Source: an uncultured Alphaproteobacteria bacterium
GTDB taxonomy: Bacteria > Pseudomonadota > Alphaproteobacteria > UBA6615
Length of the DNA stretch: 53,040 nt
Assembly (NCBI GenBank): GCA_943787445.1
Contig: CALSML010000027.1
Coordinates: forward strand, 1 to 53,040
Direction of reading: 5' to 3'
In this document: positions 51,914 to 53,040 of the stretch, in pieces
Numbering within the stretch: position 1 is the first letter of the stretch
Layout of the letters: each line of letters starts with the position of its first letter
Translations under genes and position numbers: made by a program
Notes under the pieces: generated by a model
The model's database searches: none
What the model saw: the letters and a program-made list of their open reading frames with translations, nothing else
What the model was told of the DNA's origin: nothing

Positions 51914-52273
51914 ATGAAGGTCTGTATAGTCGGCGCGGGCGCTATTGGCGGTCTTCTTGCGGCGCGCCTATCAAAAGCAGAATGTGATGTGTCGGCCATC
52001 GCAGTCACCATGATGCAGGAAGCTATGGATGTGGGAGACGCACTAAGTTTGCCAATGTCGATGGGTGTGGAAGCAGGAATTGATCTTGGGGCGGAACTCG
52101 GCGAGTTCAAACCCTCAATCCTTCAGGATCTCGAACTCGGACGCCCCATGGAGATTGATGCCCTAGTGACGATCGTCGTAGGGCTGGGGGAAATTGTGAG
52201 AGTTTCCACCCCCACCATCAATACCTTGCTGGCCCTTTTGCGGGGTCGCGCGCGCCTTGCCGGATTATACTAG
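51914..52273 (+). pseudogene. Ketopantoate reductase family protein with large internal deletion
   Basis: The first 30 residues (MKVCIVGAGAIGGLLAARLSKAECDVSAIA) are the Rossmann start of the PanE/ApbA family. They are joined directly to a C-terminal piece, MMQEAMDVGDALSLPMSMGVEAG...FKPSILQDLELGRPMEIDALV...PTINTLLALLRG, which is the family's substrate-binding domain end. About 170-190 residues in between are missing, while the frame stays open at 119 residues. Both pieces are well conserved, so the deletion looks recent. Without the rest of the nucleotide domain it cannot be an active reductase. Confidence 0.82.
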
Positions 52274-52278
52274 CCACC

Positions 52279-53040
52279 ATGGGTGCCGGCTGGCGCACAA
52301 TTGCGACCCTTTTCGCCATGATGTTTGCGAGTCAACTAGCTCTCACCATCTATCTGCCCGCCGTACCAGACATCGCGACCGAATTCGATGTGAGCCTGGG
52401 ACTGGTTCAGCTGATGATCCCGGTCTATCTCGTGGCCTTTGCCTTCATGCAACTAGTCGCCGGGCCGCTTTCCGATGCCTTCGGGCGACGACCGGTCATT
52501 CTGTTTGGCCTCGCATTGTTCTTCTTCGCCAGCCTCGCCTGCGCCCTGTCGACGGATCTGTGGCAGCTGCTCGCTGCACGCTTTGTTCAGGCGGCCGGGG
52601 CTTGCACCACGATCGTGGTGGGCCGCGCGATCATCCGCGATACGAGTAAAGGGAAAAGCGCAGCCCGCGCGATGTCCTATCTCGCCATGGCTCTGGGTGT
52701 GGGTCCGGCCATAGCACCATTTTTTGGTGGGATTTTGTTGGGGTTTTTCGACTGGCGATCGAGCTTCTATGCCACCGCCATCATGAGCGCTCTCGTTCTG
52801 TTTTTTGCCTTCCGTATTCTTTCAGAAACACTTCCGTTGGACACGCGGCGACCGCTGGGTCCCGGCGCATTGATCATGGGCTATCTCACGCTGCTCCGGC
52901 ATCGGAAATTCGTAGGCTATAGTCTGGCGATCGCGTTCGAAAGCGGCACGTTTCAGGTATTCATCACCGCGTCACCGATTGTTCTGATCACCGTCATGGG
53001 GGTTACCCCCCAGCTCTTCGGCCTCTACGTGATGGTGATT
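52279..53040 (+). CDS. Bcr/CflA-family multidrug MFS transporter, N-terminal part (runs off window)
   Basis: The open frame from ATG 52279 to the end gives 254 residues. TLFAMMFASQLALTIYLPAVPDIATEFDVSLGLVQLMIPVYLVAFAFMQLVAGPLSDAFGRRPVILFG includes helices 1-2 and the motif A loop; YLPAVPDIA is the DHA1 Bcr/CflA marker. RFVQAAGACTTIVVGRAIIRD and GPAIAPFFGGIL (motif C region) follow. It is a proton-coupled drug or metabolite exporter. It starts only five bases after the reductase remnant's stop. Confidence 0.9.
   Translation, partial: MGAGWRTIATLFAMMFASQLALTIYLPAVPDIATEFDVSLGLVQLMIPVYLVAFAFMQLVAGPLSDAFGRRPVILFGLALFFFASLACALSTDLWQLLAARFVQAAGACTTIVVGRAIIRDTSKGKSAARAMSYLAMALGVGPAIAPFFGGILLGFFDWRSSFYATAIMSALVLFFAFRILSETLPLDTRRPLGPGALIMGYLTLLRHRKFVGYSLAIAFESGTFQVFITASPIVLITVMGVTPQLFGLYVMVI

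Noticed and set aside
1-53040. Insertion sequences or prophage
   Set aside because: No transposase, integrase or phage structural gene is visible in any frame, despite the broken genes and the AT-rich island.

Overview
The window reads as chromosome of a GC-rich alphaproteobacterium. The main evidence is a conserved housekeeping block on the minus strand (36.9 to 27.7 kb): TerB-like protein, RidA, dcd, murA, DUF2948, hisG, hisD, UPF0262, a low-molecular-weight phosphatase, infA, maf, a short RNase E/G, yacG and tRNA-Phe(GAA), with tRNA-Thr(GGT) just outside it. This order is familiar from Rhodospirillales-like genomes. TRAP transporters, TauD-type and extradiol-type dioxygenases, acyl-CoA enzymes and a probable selenoprotein suggest a metabolically broad, possibly marine, heterotroph; the habitat is inference only.

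Layout: 0-1.45 kb holds a frameshifted GntR regulator diverging from a heavily frameshifted PRISE-type reductase. 1.5-12.5 kb holds catabolic genes (M14 carboxypeptidase, extradiol-type VOC protein, two FAH/acyl-CoA dehydrogenase-type modules, enoyl-CoA hydratase, hydrolase, hydroxypyruvate isomerase, OsmC, SDR) separated by a family of paired palindromic repeats that does not occur elsewhere in the window. 12.5-19.5 kb holds an AhpD-like protein whose CxxC second cysteine is a UGA codon (candidate selenocysteine), a quinone-oxidoreductase-like gene, an MscS channel, a class II aldolase, a FAH hydrolase and a TPP-dependent enzyme broken by many single-base indels. 19.7-24.6 kb holds a TAXI-type TRAP transporter (fused permease plus binding protein) divergent from a TauD/TfdA dioxygenase across a perfect inverted repeat. 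24.7-27.7 kb holds a small repeat-containing protein, a thioredoxin-fold/2OG oxygenase fusion, a cupin and an alpha/beta hydrolase.

37-43 kb, plus strand, carries an MFS exporter, then an acyl-CoA synthetase, a D-tartrate dehydratase-like enolase-superfamily enzyme and an alpha/beta hydrolase. 43-49.4 kb begins with a TetR regulator preceded by a perfect operator-like palindrome and a cyclase-family hydrolase, then becomes clearly AT-rich: a DctPQM TRAP transporter, a frameshifted RidA and a bicupin, which together look like a transferred uptake/catabolism island. 49.4-50.1 kb has no intact gene but holds a decayed CheY-like receiver. The right end has arsC, an amidase, an internally deleted ketopantoate reductase and the start of a Bcr/CflA exporter.

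The strongest unusual signal is the candidate selenoprotein at 12488-13579: two apparently separate ORFs lie in the same frame and are joined by one UGA exactly at the redox cysteine position, followed by a hairpin at a SECIS-compatible distance. Several other genes are broken by single-base indels, including essential-looking hisD, so some breaks are probably sequence errors rather than biology.
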